Below are positions 20,795 to 29,998 of a DNA stretch of 64,000 bases, one piece after another. The DNA comes from Candidatus Latescibacterota bacterium (GTDB lineage: Bacteria; JAAXHH01), in the NCBI GenBank assembly GCA_022822725.1, contig JAJEAN010000007.1, positions 1,189,045-1,253,044 on the forward strand. The letters run 5' to 3'. Positions within the stretch are counted from its first letter, which is position 1; every line of letters starts with the position of its first letter. The translations under genes and the position numbers were made by a program. The notes under the pieces were generated by a model that made no database searches, was not told the origin of the DNA, and saw only the letters and a program-made list of their open reading frames with translations.

Positions 20795-22321
20795 ATGACG
20801 GCCGACAGTAAAATCGAACGAATGGAAGCTCGGATCCGCGAGGCCGGCGACCTCGCGGCCGCCTTTGCCGGCGATCCGCACAGGCCGGCCTGGCACTTCA
20901 CTCCACCGGCGGCGTGGATGAACGATATAAACGGGGCCCTGTTCTGGCAAGGCCGTTACCACATCTTCTACCAGTACAACCCGGACGGCGCCTACTGGCA
21001 TCTCATTCAGTGGGGACATGCCTCCAGCACCGACCTGGTGCATTGGGTCCATCACCCGGTAGCGCTGAAACCGGATGCGGACGGACCGGACCGAAAAGGC
21101 TGCTATAGCGGCGGAGCCCTGATCAGCAAGGAAGGGATCCCAACGCTGATCTACTATGGCAACCCAGACGGCCTCTGCCTCGCCCGCAGCAGCGACGATC
21201 TCCTGATCGAGTGGACAAAAGACCCGGACAATCCGGTGATTCCCCAGCCTGCAGTAGGGAGCGCCGACTTTGGCCGCTACACCATCCACGACCCCTGCGG
21301 GTGGCTGGACGGCGACCTGTATTACGCCGCCGTCAACAAGAGCGACCCGCAGGACCAGGGTGACGCGGCGTACCTGTTCCGATCGCCGGACCTGCGCACA
21401 TGGGAGTTTGTCGATTTGTTCTACCGGTCGCGGCGGGCGTGGACCGAAGGCGGCGAAGACTGCGCCGTACCGGATTTCTTCCCGCTCGGTGACCGGCATA
21501 TGCTGCTCTTCTGCAGCCATCTGCAGGGAAGCCAGTACTACATCGGCCAGGTCCGGGACGAGTTGTTTTATCCGGAGTTTCACGGGCGCATGAGCTGGGA
21601 AGGGGGTCACCTCGGCGGTCCGCGGACCCTGCTGGACGCTAACGGCCGGCGCATCTTCTTCGACTGGGTCCGCGAGTTGCGCGGGGAGGAGCGTGAGCGC
21701 GCCTCGGGATGGTCGGGTGTCATGACCGTTCCGCGCCTGTTGTCGCTGGGTACCGGCGGCCGCCTGCAGATCGATCCTGTCCCTGAACTCGAAGCATTGC
21801 GATTGGAATCCCGTCGGCACGAGTCCATAGATGTGCCTGCCGATACCGAGGTGGTTATCGAGGGGACCGGCGGCGACTGCCTGGAACTGGCCGTTGAGAT
21901 CGATCCCCGGGAGGCGCGGGAAGTGGGACTGAAGGTGCGTCGCTCCCCGGGGGGCGAGGAGGAAACCGCTGTCTCCTTCGACGTCGCAGCTGGAGTGCTG
22001 CGGGTCGACGTCAGCCGGTCGTCGCTCGACCGGGAGATACGGTACACCCGCTACCGCAGGCCCCAGCCGCATCTGACCGGGCCCGAGCAGTATGTCACCG
22101 CCCAGGAAGGACCGTTCGAACTGGCTCCAGGCGAACTGCTTACCCTGCGCATCTTCCTGGACCGTTCGATCCTCGAGGTCTTCGCCAATGGCCGGCAATG
22201 TGTTACCCAGCGCATATACCCTACGCGGACAGACAGCATTGGCGTCAGCCTGTTCGCACGCGGAGGCGCGTCCAGACTACATTCGCTGCAAGCCTGGACT
22301 CTGGCTCCGACGCGCATGTGA
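20795..22321 (+). CDS. Glycoside hydrolase family 32 (sucrose/fructan hydrolase-like)
   Basis: Predicted beta-fructofuranosidase-type enzyme: a five-bladed propeller followed by a beta-sandwich. The nucleophile block is WMNDINGALFW (family WMNDPNG), followed by FYQYNPDGAYW. The RDP motif appears as HDPCGW and the acid/base block as EDCAVPDFF instead of ECPDFF, so it is a divergent member. The C-terminal beta-sandwich carries FLDRSILEVFANGRQ, typical of the family. No signal peptide from ATG 20795, suggesting a cytoplasmic enzyme; the frame is open further upstream to 20603. No sugar transporter is adjacent. Confidence 0.9.
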   Translation: MTADSKIERMEARIREAGDLAAAFAGDPHRPAWHFTPPAAWMNDINGALFWQGRYHIFYQYNPDGAYWHLIQWGHASSTDLVHWVHHPVALKPDADGPDRKGCYSGGALISKEGIPTLIYYGNPDGLCLARSSDDLLIEWTKDPDNPVIPQPAVGSADFGRYTIHDPCGWLDGDLYYAAVNKSDPQDQGDAAYLFRSPDLRTWEFVDLFYRSRRAWTEGGEDCAVPDFFPLGDRHMLLFCSHLQGSQYYIGQVRDELFYPEFHGRMSWEGGHLGGPRTLLDANGRRIFFDWVRELRGEERERASGWSGVMTVPRLLSLGTGGRLQIDPVPELEALRLESRRHESIDVPADTEVVIEGTGGDCLELAVEIDPREAREVGLKVRRSPGGEEETAVSFDVAAGVLRVDVSRSSLDREIRYTRYRRPQPHLTGPEQYVTAQEGPFELAPGELLTLRIFLDRSILEVFANGRQCVTQRIYPTRTDSIGVSLFARGGASRLHSLQAWTLAPTRM

Positions 22322-22549
22322 ACCCCTCTGTTTCCACCGGGCACTGGGACTGTCCCAAAGGTCGGGAGCCTTCGCGCACCCGGCCGGCAGTACCTTAACC
22401 CGCTTCAAATCCCATTTGACAAAAACACCCGGCTTCAGCTTTTTCATTAGGCTTGAATTCGCTTGTAAACTGATTAGTTGGATGGACCGAAACCAGGCGA
22501 TCCATTCAACCTGATGCTCGGCACCATATTCTTGATCAAGGAATTACGC
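22322..22549. other. Intergenic region upstream of the SDR gene
   Basis: 228 bases without a gene. A TTGACA box at 22416-22421 is present but the sequence 17 bases on (CTTTTT) is a poor -10, so promoter placement is uncertain. The leader after it is AT-richer than its surroundings. Confidence 0.35.
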
Positions 22550-23320
22550 ATGTCCATATTGGATGCATTCAGACTGGATGGCAAAACCGCACTTGTAACC
22601 GGCTGCCGCAGAGGAATCGGCAGGGGCCTTGCCGAGGCGCTGGCCGAAGCGGGCGCGGATATCGTGGGCGTAAGCGCGTCGATGGAGGCGTCCGGCAGCG
22701 AGATCGAAAAAGCGGTCACTGCCCTTGGACGCAAGTTTACCGGTTACAGCGTCGATCTGAACGACCGGGACGCCCTGTATGATTTCATCCGCAAGGTCAA
22801 GGTTGATTTCCCGCATATCGATATCCTCGTCAACAACGCAGGATTGACACTGAGGGCGCCCGCCGAGGAGCATTCCGACGAGTACTGGGACACGGTCCTG
22901 AACGTAAACCTGAACGCGCCGTTCATTCTCAGCAGGGAAATCGGCCGTGACATGGTCGCCCGCGGCAAAGGCAAAATCGTGTTCACCGCGTCCGTGCTGT
23001 CCTTCCAGGGCGGCATTACCGTACCCAGTTACGCGGCGTCCAAGGGTGCGGTCGCACAGCTGGTCATGGCCCTGGCCAACGAATGGGCGTCAAGGGGCGT
23101 CAACGTCAACGGTATCGCGCCAGGATATATCGCTACGGACCTGACCTCCGCCCTGCAGACCGACCCGGAACGGTCCCGGTCCATTTCCGAGCGCATCCCT
23201 GCCGGCCGGTGGGGCGCTCCGGGAGACCTGGGTGGCGCCGTGGTCTATCTCAGTTCGGACGCCGCCGATTACGTCCACGGTGCGATTCTGGCCGTCGATG
23301 GGGGCTGGCTGGGCCGGTGA
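22550..23320 (+). CDS. SDR-family dehydrogenase, KduD/gluconate-5-dehydrogenase-like
   Basis: NAD(P)-dependent short-chain dehydrogenase of 256 residues. Cofactor motif TGCRRGIGRGLAEALAEAGAD, NNAG (INNA block DILVNNAGLTLR), catalytic Ser in TASVLSF and the YAASKGAV catalytic Tyr-Lys pair are all present, and it ends with the usual DGGWLGR. Similarity is closest to 2-keto-3-deoxygluconate or gluconate dehydrogenases. ATG 22550 is preceded by AAGGA. It is the first of a plus-strand run (SDR, PhyH, AhpD-like, TauD) that may act in one catabolic route; that link is inference. Confidence 0.92.
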   Translation: MSILDAFRLDGKTALVTGCRRGIGRGLAEALAEAGADIVGVSASMEASGSEIEKAVTALGRKFTGYSVDLNDRDALYDFIRKVKVDFPHIDILVNNAGLTLRAPAEEHSDEYWDTVLNVNLNAPFILSREIGRDMVARGKGKIVFTASVLSFQGGITVPSYAASKGAVAQLVMALANEWASRGVNVNGIAPGYIATDLTSALQTDPERSRSISERIPAGRWGAPGDLGGAVVYLSSDAADYVHGAILAVDGGWLGR

Positions 23321-23432
23321 CCGCTGCGATTTCTATTTGGCTGCCGGGTGTTTTGGTGCCGCCGTACCGACTGCCCGAAATGAGATGCCGACCGACAGGG
23401 TGATTGCTGACTGAAAGGGTAGCGCACAGTCC

Positions 23433-24281
23433 ATGCCTTCGGACTACGCCCACTTGTTGACCGACGACGAGAAGTGGCATTTCGACCTGCAGGGATTCCT
23501 GCACCTGCGCGGCGTGATCGCGCCGGAACGCCTGGCACACATCCTGGAGGTCGCCGGTCACTGGCTGTCCGCAGACGAATCCGAAATCCCGGCGCCGGTT
23601 TTCAGGCATCGCCAGGAACCCTACAAGACCCACCTGGACCATATCCAGTACGGGCACCGGTTGTTCCAGGACCTGAATGCCGACCCTGAGATCATTCGCG
23701 TGGTCGCGGGCCTGACCATGGGCATGCCCCGGCTCTTCCACTGCAACTTCACGAAGATGGACCGGGCGTCGCCGGGTGACGAGGACCGCCAGGGCTACCA
23801 TCGGGACGACAGCGGCTTCAAGTTTCCCCCGGGCTTCCGGAATCCCCACAATGATTACCAGGCGGCGGGCGGCGAGATCTACTGCAGTCACCTGGCCACC
23901 TGGGTCGCGCTGTCCGGCGTCCCCGCGGGCACGGGTTTCAGCCTGGTGCCCGGCAGTCATAAATCGGCCTTCGGCACGCCGGATGGCCTGAAGGTCGGCG
24001 ACTATCCGCCCGTATCGATCACCGTGCCCATGGACGCGGGCGACGTCCTCGTGTTTTCGACCCACGTGTTGCACGACGCGGCGGTTTGGACGCAGGACGA
24101 ACCGAGGATGAACATCTTCCAGCGCTACCAGCTCAGCGCCTATTTCAATGAAACCGGCAAAGGCGGGTTGCCCCTGGAGGAATACCGCGATCAGATCACC
24201 GAAGAGGAGTACGAACTGGAGTCATTGAGCAAGGAAGAGAAAGCCGCCGTGACCCGCATGCGGCGACACTTCGATCTGTAA
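23433..24281 (+). CDS. Phytanoyl-CoA dioxygenase (PhyH) family protein
   Basis: Fe(II)/2-oxoglutarate-dependent oxygenase of 282 residues. Iron ligands are visible as the HxD pair in GYHRDDSGF (about residue 125) and the distal His in STHVLHDAAVW (about 212), followed by the 2-oxoglutarate-binding Arg in EPRMNIFQRYQ. Substrate unknown. It ends 19 bases before the AhpD-like gene, with AGGGGG between, so the two are probably co-transcribed. Confidence 0.88.
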   Translation: MPSDYAHLLTDDEKWHFDLQGFLHLRGVIAPERLAHILEVAGHWLSADESEIPAPVFRHRQEPYKTHLDHIQYGHRLFQDLNADPEIIRVVAGLTMGMPRLFHCNFTKMDRASPGDEDRQGYHRDDSGFKFPPGFRNPHNDYQAAGGEIYCSHLATWVALSGVPAGTGFSLVPGSHKSAFGTPDGLKVGDYPPVSITVPMDAGDVLVFSTHVLHDAAVWTQDEPRMNIFQRYQLSAYFNETGKGGLPLEEYRDQITEEEYELESLSKEEKAAVTRMRRHFDL

Positions 24282-24300
24282 TCCAATCAGGGGGACCTGT

Positions 24301-24864
24301 ATGGCGTGGATACGCACCATCGATGAATCGGAAGCGGAGGGACAGCTGGCCAGGATTTACCAGGGCTCGATGCGGTCCTGGGGCGGCGTGGATAACATCA
24401 TCAAGGCCCACAGCCTGAACGTGCAGGCGCTACGGGCGCTGATGACCTTTTACAAGGGACTGATGCACGGGGACTGCGACCTCACGCTGGGCCAGCGGGA
24501 GATGATCGCGACGACCGTTTCGGCTTTGAACGAGTGCGAGTACTGAGTCCGCCATCATGGGGAGGGGCTCCTCAGAGAGATCAACGACCGCGAACTGGTG
24601 GATGCGATCAAGAAGGACTACCGCGAGGCGAAACTGGAAGAAGCCGACCGCGCCATGCTGGAATACGTGCGCAAGCTGACCCTGGCGCCGGCGTCGACCG
24701 CCGAGGCGGACATAGAGCAGTTGCGCGCCGCGGGTTTCGGCGACAAGGCGATCCTGGAGATCAACCAGATTGCAGGGTTCTTCGCCTGGTGCAACCGGAC
24801 CGTGGACGGCCTGGGCGTGGAACTGGAAGCGTTCTGGGATGATCCGAACGCGTCGAACGTGTAG
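24301..24864 (+). CDS. AhpD-like/carboxymuconolactone-decarboxylase-type peroxidase with in-frame UGA, candidate selenoprotein
   Basis: 187-codon gene read through one TGA at 24544-24546. Before it the protein reads TTVSALNECEY, after it VRHHGEGLLREIND, which is the active-site block E-C-x-x-C-x3-H of the peroxidase-related/AhpD family with the second Cys replaced by the TGA codon. Both halves are in the same frame, full family length results (about 185), and downstream landmarks (LEYVRKLTLAP, IAGFFAWCNR) are intact. A hairpin follows at SECIS-like spacing. The best reading is selenocysteine (CxxU); a nonsense mutation or base error in a TGC/TGT codon is the alternative. Sits between PhyH and TauD genes; AGGGGG precedes the ATG. 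Confidence 0.72.
24558..24574 (+). promoter_or_regulatory. SECIS-like hairpin downstream of the in-frame UGA
   Basis: A 7-bp stem (24558-24564 with 24568-24574, including one G-U pair) closes a GGG loop at 24565-24567. The loop begins 18 bases after the UGA and has G at its first position; bacterial SECIS models require an apical loop about 16-37 bases downstream with a G near its 5' side. The same bases encode conserved HGEGLLR, so chance pairing cannot be excluded. Confidence 0.5.
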
Positions 24865-24950
24865 GGGCCGATAAACCGCGGGACATGCCAGAACCCAACG
24901 CAGCGAAATCCAGGACCACTTTGAATGCCAGTTCTACGATTGCGGGAACG

Positions 24951-25754
24951 ATGAATCCGTTACAGATCATAACGACCGGCGGCGCACTGGGTGCCGAGAT
25001 ACGCGGTCTCGATCTGCGCCGGGGACTGGACGCGGATACCGTTCGTACACTTCGCGCGGCCTTTCTCGAACACTGCGTGCTGTATTACCGCGACCAGCAG
25101 ATCAGCCAGCAGGACCTGGTACGGTTTACCCGGCACTTTGGAAAACCGGTGGCACACGTACGGCCGCAACCGGACCGTCCCATCGAGGAGATCTTCGTCA
25201 TCTCGAACGTGACCGAGGACGGCAAGCCGATCGGCGCCCTCGGGAGCGAAGAAATCCCATTCCATTCAGATCTGTCCTACCTGCCTGAACCGGGTACGAT
25301 CTCTTTGTTGTACGCGCTGGAGATCCCGGAAGTGGGGGGCGAAACGATGTGGGCCAGTGGGTACGCGGCCTACGAGGCCTTGGATCCCACCATGAAGGAC
25401 CGTATCGACGGCCTGAACGCGGTCCACCGCCATCCCATCGACGCGCTGAACACCCCGGAACCCACGATGCATCCCGTCGTGCGCACCCACCCGGAGACCG
25501 GACGCAAGGTGATCTACGTCAGTCCGCACCTGACCCATCATATCACGGACATGGAAAGGGAAGACGGCCGGGCCTTGCTGGACGAGTTGATCGCCCATGC
25601 CACCGCCGAGCGGTTTGTATGGAAACACCGCTGGCAGGTCGGCGACCTGGTCATGTGGGACAACCGCTGCACCATGCACCGCCGCACGCCCTTCGACGAT
25701 CGCCAGCGCAGGGTCATGTGGCGCACGCAGGTGTTTGGCGCGGGTACGAGATAG
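24951..25754 (+). CDS. TauD/TfdA family Fe(II)/2-oxoglutarate dioxygenase
   Basis: 267-residue dioxygenase. It begins with the family-typical ITTGGALGAEIRGLDL; the iron-binding HxD is in PFHSDLSY (about residue 105) and the distal His in NRCTMHRRTPF (about 245), followed by Arg residues for 2-oxoglutarate. Members oxidise taurine, aryloxyalkanoates, clavaminate precursors and other small acids; the substrate here is unknown. ATG 24951 has GGGA upstream; the frame is open to 24885. Lies 86 bases after the AhpD-like gene on the same strand. Confidence 0.9.
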   Translation: MNPLQIITTGGALGAEIRGLDLRRGLDADTVRTLRAAFLEHCVLYYRDQQISQQDLVRFTRHFGKPVAHVRPQPDRPIEEIFVISNVTEDGKPIGALGSEEIPFHSDLSYLPEPGTISLLYALEIPEVGGETMWASGYAAYEALDPTMKDRIDGLNAVHRHPIDALNTPEPTMHPVVRTHPETGRKVIYVSPHLTHHITDMEREDGRALLDELIAHATAERFVWKHRWQVGDLVMWDNRCTMHRRTPFDDRQRRVMWRTQVFGAGTR

Positions 25755-25878
25755 ACCGCGTGGTACCGTGCCCGGCCCCATGGTTCCCCTTCCGGCCCGC
25801 AACCGGCCAGCAACCGACCCGCGTCCGACCCGTTGAAGGGCGGCCTGGATCAGTAGCGACTCGGACGGACGGCCCGGA

Positions 25879-26718
25879 TCAGCCAGACCGCGGATCCAGC
25901 ACCACCGGTTCGATGGCGTACCCGTCTTCACCCTCGCGCGTAATCCTGCCCGAAGAGACGTCCGCATCGTGATCCAGGACGATGATCCAGCCCTCGTCGG
26001 CCGCCTGCCGGAGCAGGCGCATCTTGGCCACCATCGTATCGTAGGGGAACAGGTCGTAGGCCATGTTGTAGGGTGCGCGCAGGTGGGTCGTCATAGGCAG
26101 TATGTCGCCTGAGTACACGGCTCGTGTGTCGCCGGATTCCACTTTCACCAATTGGTGGTGGCGCGTATGTCCGCCGGTAACCTCCACCCGGATCCCGTCC
26201 TCGATTTCGGTATCGCCTTCCACCAGGGTCAGCACGCCCCGGTCCATCAGGGGCTCGTAGTTCTCGGGACGATAGGTGGTCTTCATGGTGCCGTAGTCGT
26301 TCAGCGCGTCCTCCCACTCGCCTTTCTGCACCACGTACTGCGCATTGGGAAAGGCGGGTACGGCCCGGCCCTCGTCGTCCATCCGGGTCGCGCCGCCCGC
26401 GTGGTCGAAATGGAGGTGGCTCAGGATGACGAGGTCGATGTCCTCCACGGATACGCCCCGGACCGATAATGACCCCAGGATGGTGGATCCCGACATCCCG
26501 TAGATGCCCCGGTCCCGGTCGGTCATCTTGTCGCCGTAGCCCGTGTCGACCAGGATGAGCCGGCCGTCCTTGCGGATCAGGAGGCAGTTGGTATCGTTGG
26601 TGATGCGGTTCTTCCCGTCGGGGGGACAGATCTTCTCCCAGAGCGGCTTCGGAACGATCCCGAACATGCTTCCGCCGTCCAGTTTGAATACGCCGCCGCT
26701 TACGACTGACAGTTCCAC
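25879..26718 (-). CDS. MBL-fold metallo-hydrolase (AHL-lactonase-like)
   Basis: Metallo-beta-lactamase-fold hydrolase of about 280 residues. The dinuclear metal motif SHLHFDHAGG is clear, with further ligands in GGHTRHHQ, YSGDILP and VLDHDAD. The overall layout resembles N-acyl-homoserine lactonase and related esterases, but substrate is unknown. I chose GTG 26718 because AAGGAG sits 6 bases upstream; the frame is open to 26832 but the extra 38 residues look noncoding. Divergent from the adenosine deaminase gene. Confidence 0.87.
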   Translation of the reverse strand: MELSVVSGGVFKLDGGSMFGIVPKPLWEKICPPDGKNRITNDTNCLLIRKDGRLILVDTGYGDKMTDRDRGIYGMSGSTILGSLSVRGVSVEDIDLVILSHLHFDHAGGATRMDDEGRAVPAFPNAQYVVQKGEWEDALNDYGTMKTTYRPENYEPLMDRGVLTLVEGDTEIEDGIRVEVTGGHTRHHQLVKVESGDTRAVYSGDILPMTTHLRAPYNMAYDLFPYDTMVAKMRLLRQAADEGWIIVLDHDADVSSGRITREGEDGYAIEPVVLDPRSG

Positions 26719-26867
26719 TTCGCACTCCTTGCTGATGTGTGATTTGACCCCCACAGTATAGCGCCGCTCATCGAGGTTGTCATGGCAAATGTGCTCGCGC
26801 TTTACGCACACCGGAATTAACGTTACATTCATCTGGAATCGCAGTGCGAGTCCACAGGTTTACCGCC

Positions 26868-27908
26868 ATGTCCCTATACGACTACATCGCTGCCGCGCCG
26901 AAAGCGGAACTGCACGTGCACCTGGAAGGGGCCATTCAGCCTTCCACGCTGCTGATGCTGGCGAAACGGCACCGCGTCGACCTGCCGGCCGACAATGAGG
27001 CAGAATTGCGCAAATGGTACCGGTTCAGGGACTTCCACCATTTCATCGAGGTGTACGTCGCCATCACGAAGTGCCTTCGCACCGTTGAAGATTTCGAGCT
27101 AATCGTCTACGAATTCGGCGCCGACATGGCGCGCCAGAACATCCGGTACGCCGAAGTGACCTTCTCGCCAAGTACCCACCTGTGGATCAACGGGGTCGAC
27201 CAGGACGTGTGGTTCACGGGGCTTACGGAAGGGCGACGCCGCGTAAAGGCGTCATACGGTTGCGAGATCAACTGGGTATTCGACCTGGTGCGCAACGACT
27301 ACCCCGAACTGGCACGGTTCGACTACACGACCAGGGTGGCGGTCGAAGGCAGGGACGATGGCGTGGTCGCCCTTGGACTGGGCGGCATGGAAGCAGGATT
27401 CCCGCCCGCACCCTTTGCGCCCTGGTTCGACCGGGCAAGGGCGGCCGGCCTGCACAGCGCCCCCCATGCCGGCGAGCACGCCGGCCCTGCGAGTATCCGG
27501 GACGCGATCAAGTACCTGGGCGCCGAGCGCATCGGCCACGGCGTCCGGGCCATCGAGGACCCGGAACTCGTCGACTATCTGGCGGAGCATCGTATACTCC
27601 TTGAAGTCAGTCCCACGAGCAACATCAGCCTGGGTCTCTACCCCGACATGGCGTCCCATCCCCTGAAACGCCTCCACGAGTCCGGGGTGCCCGTCACCGT
27701 CAATTCGGACGATCCTCCCCTGTTCAACACCACGCTAACCGACGAACTGGCATTACTCGTCGACCCCTGCGGGTTTGGCAGGGAGACCATCGACGAGATC
27801 CTGCTGAACGGGGTTCGATTCAGCTTCCTGCCGGAAGAGCATAAGCGCCGCCTGGAAGCGGATTTTCTGGATGAGATGCGACTACTGTGGGACGAGACCG
27901 AATCCTGA
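26868..27908 (+). CDS. Adenosine deaminase family protein
   Basis: Cytosolic zinc deaminase acting on adenosine or a related base or nucleoside. Metal and catalytic motifs are complete: ELHVHLEGA near the N-terminus, SAPHAGEHAGP (about residue 205), ERIGHGVRA, LEVSPTSNISLG and VNSDDPPLF. Length 346 is normal. The start ATG 26868 has only a distant AGG; GTG 26844 is possible. Adenine deaminases share the same fold, so exact substrate is not certain. Confidence 0.92.
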   Translation: MSLYDYIAAAPKAELHVHLEGAIQPSTLLMLAKRHRVDLPADNEAELRKWYRFRDFHHFIEVYVAITKCLRTVEDFELIVYEFGADMARQNIRYAEVTFSPSTHLWINGVDQDVWFTGLTEGRRRVKASYGCEINWVFDLVRNDYPELARFDYTTRVAVEGRDDGVVALGLGGMEAGFPPAPFAPWFDRARAAGLHSAPHAGEHAGPASIRDAIKYLGAERIGHGVRAIEDPELVDYLAEHRILLEVSPTSNISLGLYPDMASHPLKRLHESGVPVTVNSDDPPLFNTTLTDELALLVDPCGFGRETIDEILLNGVRFSFLPEEHKRRLEADFLDEMRLLWDETES

Positions 27909-27938
27909 GTTATTCCGCAAACAAGATACAGTCGGACG

Positions 27939-28943
27939 TCAGACCAGGTGACAGGCCGCCAGGTGGCCGTTCCCCTTGTCTTCCAGCACGGGGATTTCGG
28001 TCTTGCAACGGGCCTCCGCCAGGGGGCACCGGGGATGGAAGGGACACCCCGGGGGCAGGTTCGCCGGGTTGGGGACGTCGCCCTTGAGGATGATCCGTTC
28101 CCGCCCGATCGTGGGATCGGGAAGGGGCACGGCCGAGAGCAGCGCCCTGGTGTAGGGGTGCAGCGGCTTTGCGTAAAGCTGGTCCCTGGTTGCGGTCTCG
28201 ACGATCTTGCCGAGATACATGACGGCCACCCGGTCGCTGATGTGGCGTACGACGCGGAGGTCGTGGGAGATGAACAGGTAGCTGAGCCGGAACCGGTCCT
28301 GCAGCACCTTGAGCAGGTTGATGATCTGCGCCTGGATCGATACGTCGAGCGCCGAGACGGGTTCGTCGGCGATGATCAGCTCGGGCCGGACGGCCAGGGC
28401 CCGGGCAATACCGATACGCTGACGCTGTCCGCCGCTGAACTCGTGGGGATACCGGCGGGCGTGGGCGGGATTCAGGCCCACCGTTTCGAGCAGTTCGGCC
28501 ACGTGCTCGCCCGTTTCAGCTCGCGTGCTCAGGCCGTGCACGGTCAGCGGTTCCCTGAGCAGGGCGCCCACGGTCATACGCGGGTTGAGGGAGCCGTAGG
28601 GATCCTGGAACACGATCTGCATCTGGCGCCGCAGCCGCCGGAGATCGCCCTTCTTCATGTCGAAGACCGCGTGTGGCCTGCGCCCCTCCCCTTCTTCGAG
28701 GGCCGTATGGAACGTGGCCGTTCCCGCCGAGGGATCGACCAGGCGCAGAATCGCCCGCCCGATCGTCGTCTTTCCGCACCCGCTTTCGCCCACCAGGCCC
28801 AGCGTTTCGCCCCGTTCCAGGGTCAGGTCGACCCCGTCGACGGCTTCGATGACCGCCCGGTGGCGCCGCATGAGTCCGCCACCCACGGGAAAGTGTTTTT
28901 TAAGGCCCCGGACCTGCAACAGCATTTCATTCGCTTCAGCCAT
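27939..28943 (-). CDS. Oligopeptide ABC transporter ATP-binding protein (OppF/DppF type)
   Basis: Second ATPase of a peptide/nickel-type importer. Walker [10 protein letters not shown], signature [15 protein letters not shown], Walker [14 protein letters not shown]-loop FISHDLRVV. The C-terminal oligopeptide-type extension with cysteines ([15 protein letters not shown]) is present and may hold an iron-sulfur cluster as seen in DppD/DppF. Starts 13 bases after oppD. Last gene of a five-gene operon running from 34337. Confidence 0.93.
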   Translation of the reverse strand: MAEANEMLLQVRGLKKHFPVGGGLMRRHRAVIEAVDGVDLTLERGETLGLVGESGCGKTTIGRAILRLVDPSAGTATFHTALEEGEGRRPHAVFDMKKGDLRRLRRQMQIVFQDPYGSLNPRMTVGALLREPLTVHGLSTRAETGEHVAELLETVGLNPAHARRYPHEFSGGQRQRIGIARALAVRPELIIADEPVSALDVSIQAQIINLLKVLQDRFRLSYLFISHDLRVVRHISDRVAVMYLGKIVETATRDQLYAKPLHPYTRALLSAVPLPDPTIGRERIILKGDVPNPANLPPGCPFHPRCPLAEARCKTEIPVLEDKGNGHLAACHLV

Positions 28944-28956
28944 ACGTTCAACTCCA

Positions 28957-29967
28957 CTATACCGTTTCCAACTGCGCGAGCCGTTGCCACTCGCCGCAAC
29001 GGACGAGGTGGCGACCTTCAGCGTCCTCCAGTGCCTGCGGCCGGCCGCAGGCTTCCACGGCGAATTCGCATCGCGGCGCGAAGCGGCATCCCGGCGGGAA
29101 GCGCACCGGATCCGGCACCGTGCCTTCTATGGTAGAAAGCTCCTCCGTACCCGTATTCATGGTGGGAACGGACGCGAGCAGCCCACGGGTGTAGGGATGG
29201 CGGGGATTGGCAAAGAGCGTCTTCACATCGGCCTGTTCCACGACCTGGCCGGCGTACATGACCAGAACCTCGTGGGCCATCTCGGCCACGATGCCCAGGT
29301 CATGGGTGATCAACATGAGTCCCATGCCCAGTTCTTCCTGCAGGCGGCGCAGCACATCGAGAATCTGCGCCTGGATGGTGACGTCCAGCGCCGTAGTCGG
29401 CTCGTCGGCGATCAACAGCTTCGGGTCGCAGGAGATCGCCATGGCGATCATCGCGCGCTGGCGCATGCCGCCGCTGAGTTCGTGGGGGTAGCTTCCGGCC
29501 CGTTCTTCCGGCAGCGGGATGTCCACCAGGTCCAGCAGTTCGACGGCCCGGCGCCAGGCGTCCTTCCGGTCCGCGCCGCGGTGCAGGCGGACGGCCTCGG
29601 CGATCTGCTCGCCGACGGTGAATACGGGGTTCAGGGACGTCATGGGTTCCTGGAATATCATGGCGATGTCGTTTCCCCGAATGGAGCGGATCTGGCGGGG
29701 CGAAAGCTGCAGCAGGTCCCTGTCCTCGAAGTAAATCTCGCCACCGGCGATTCGGCCCGGTGGTTGAGGAACCAGGCCCAGTATGGAGTAGGCGGTCATG
29801 CTCTTGCCGCAGCCCGACTCGCCCACGATACCCAGCGTCTTGCCGGCTTCCAGTTCGAAGCTCACGCCGTCGACGGCCCGTACCACGCCGCCGTCGGTGT
29901 CGAAGTAGGTCTTCAGGTCATTTACGCGCAGGATCGTATTCAAATCCGGCCTCTCATGTATCTCCAC
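28957..29967 (-). CDS. Oligopeptide ABC transporter ATP-binding protein (OppD/DppD type)
   Basis: First ATPase of the peptide importer, 336 residues. Walker [10 protein letters not shown], signature [15 protein letters not shown], Walker [14 protein letters not shown]-loop [10 protein letters not shown], and the family's C-terminal Cys-containing loop ([18 protein letters not shown]). It pairs with the neighbouring OppF-like protein as a heterodimer. Lies 31 bases after the oppC-type permease. Confidence 0.93.
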   Translation of the reverse strand: MEIHERPDLNTILRVNDLKTYFDTDGGVVRAVDGVSFELEAGKTLGIVGESGCGKSMTAYSILGLVPQPPGRIAGGEIYFEDRDLLQLSPRQIRSIRGNDIAMIFQEPMTSLNPVFTVGEQIAEAVRLHRGADRKDAWRRAVELLDLVDIPLPEERAGSYPHELSGGMRQRAMIAMAISCDPKLLIADEPTTALDVTIQAQILDVLRRLQEELGMGLMLITHDLGIVAEMAHEVLVMYAGQVVEQADVKTLFANPRHPYTRGLLASVPTMNTGTEELSTIEGTVPDPVRFPPGCRFAPRCEFAVEACGRPQALEDAEGRHLVRCGEWQRLAQLETV

Positions 29968-29998
29968 GGCCCTTCCCGTAGCGTGTCCACGATGTATC

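Noticed and set aside
24541-24560. Programmed frameshift or sequencing indel as cause of the break in the AhpD-like gene
   Set aside because: Both halves are in the same frame and the flanking residues are conserved without loss or gain, so a single-codon explanation is required.
24598-24864. Separate small gene starting at ATG 24598
   Set aside because: It is the same-frame continuation of the AhpD-like gene after the UGA; an independent start would lack half the active site.
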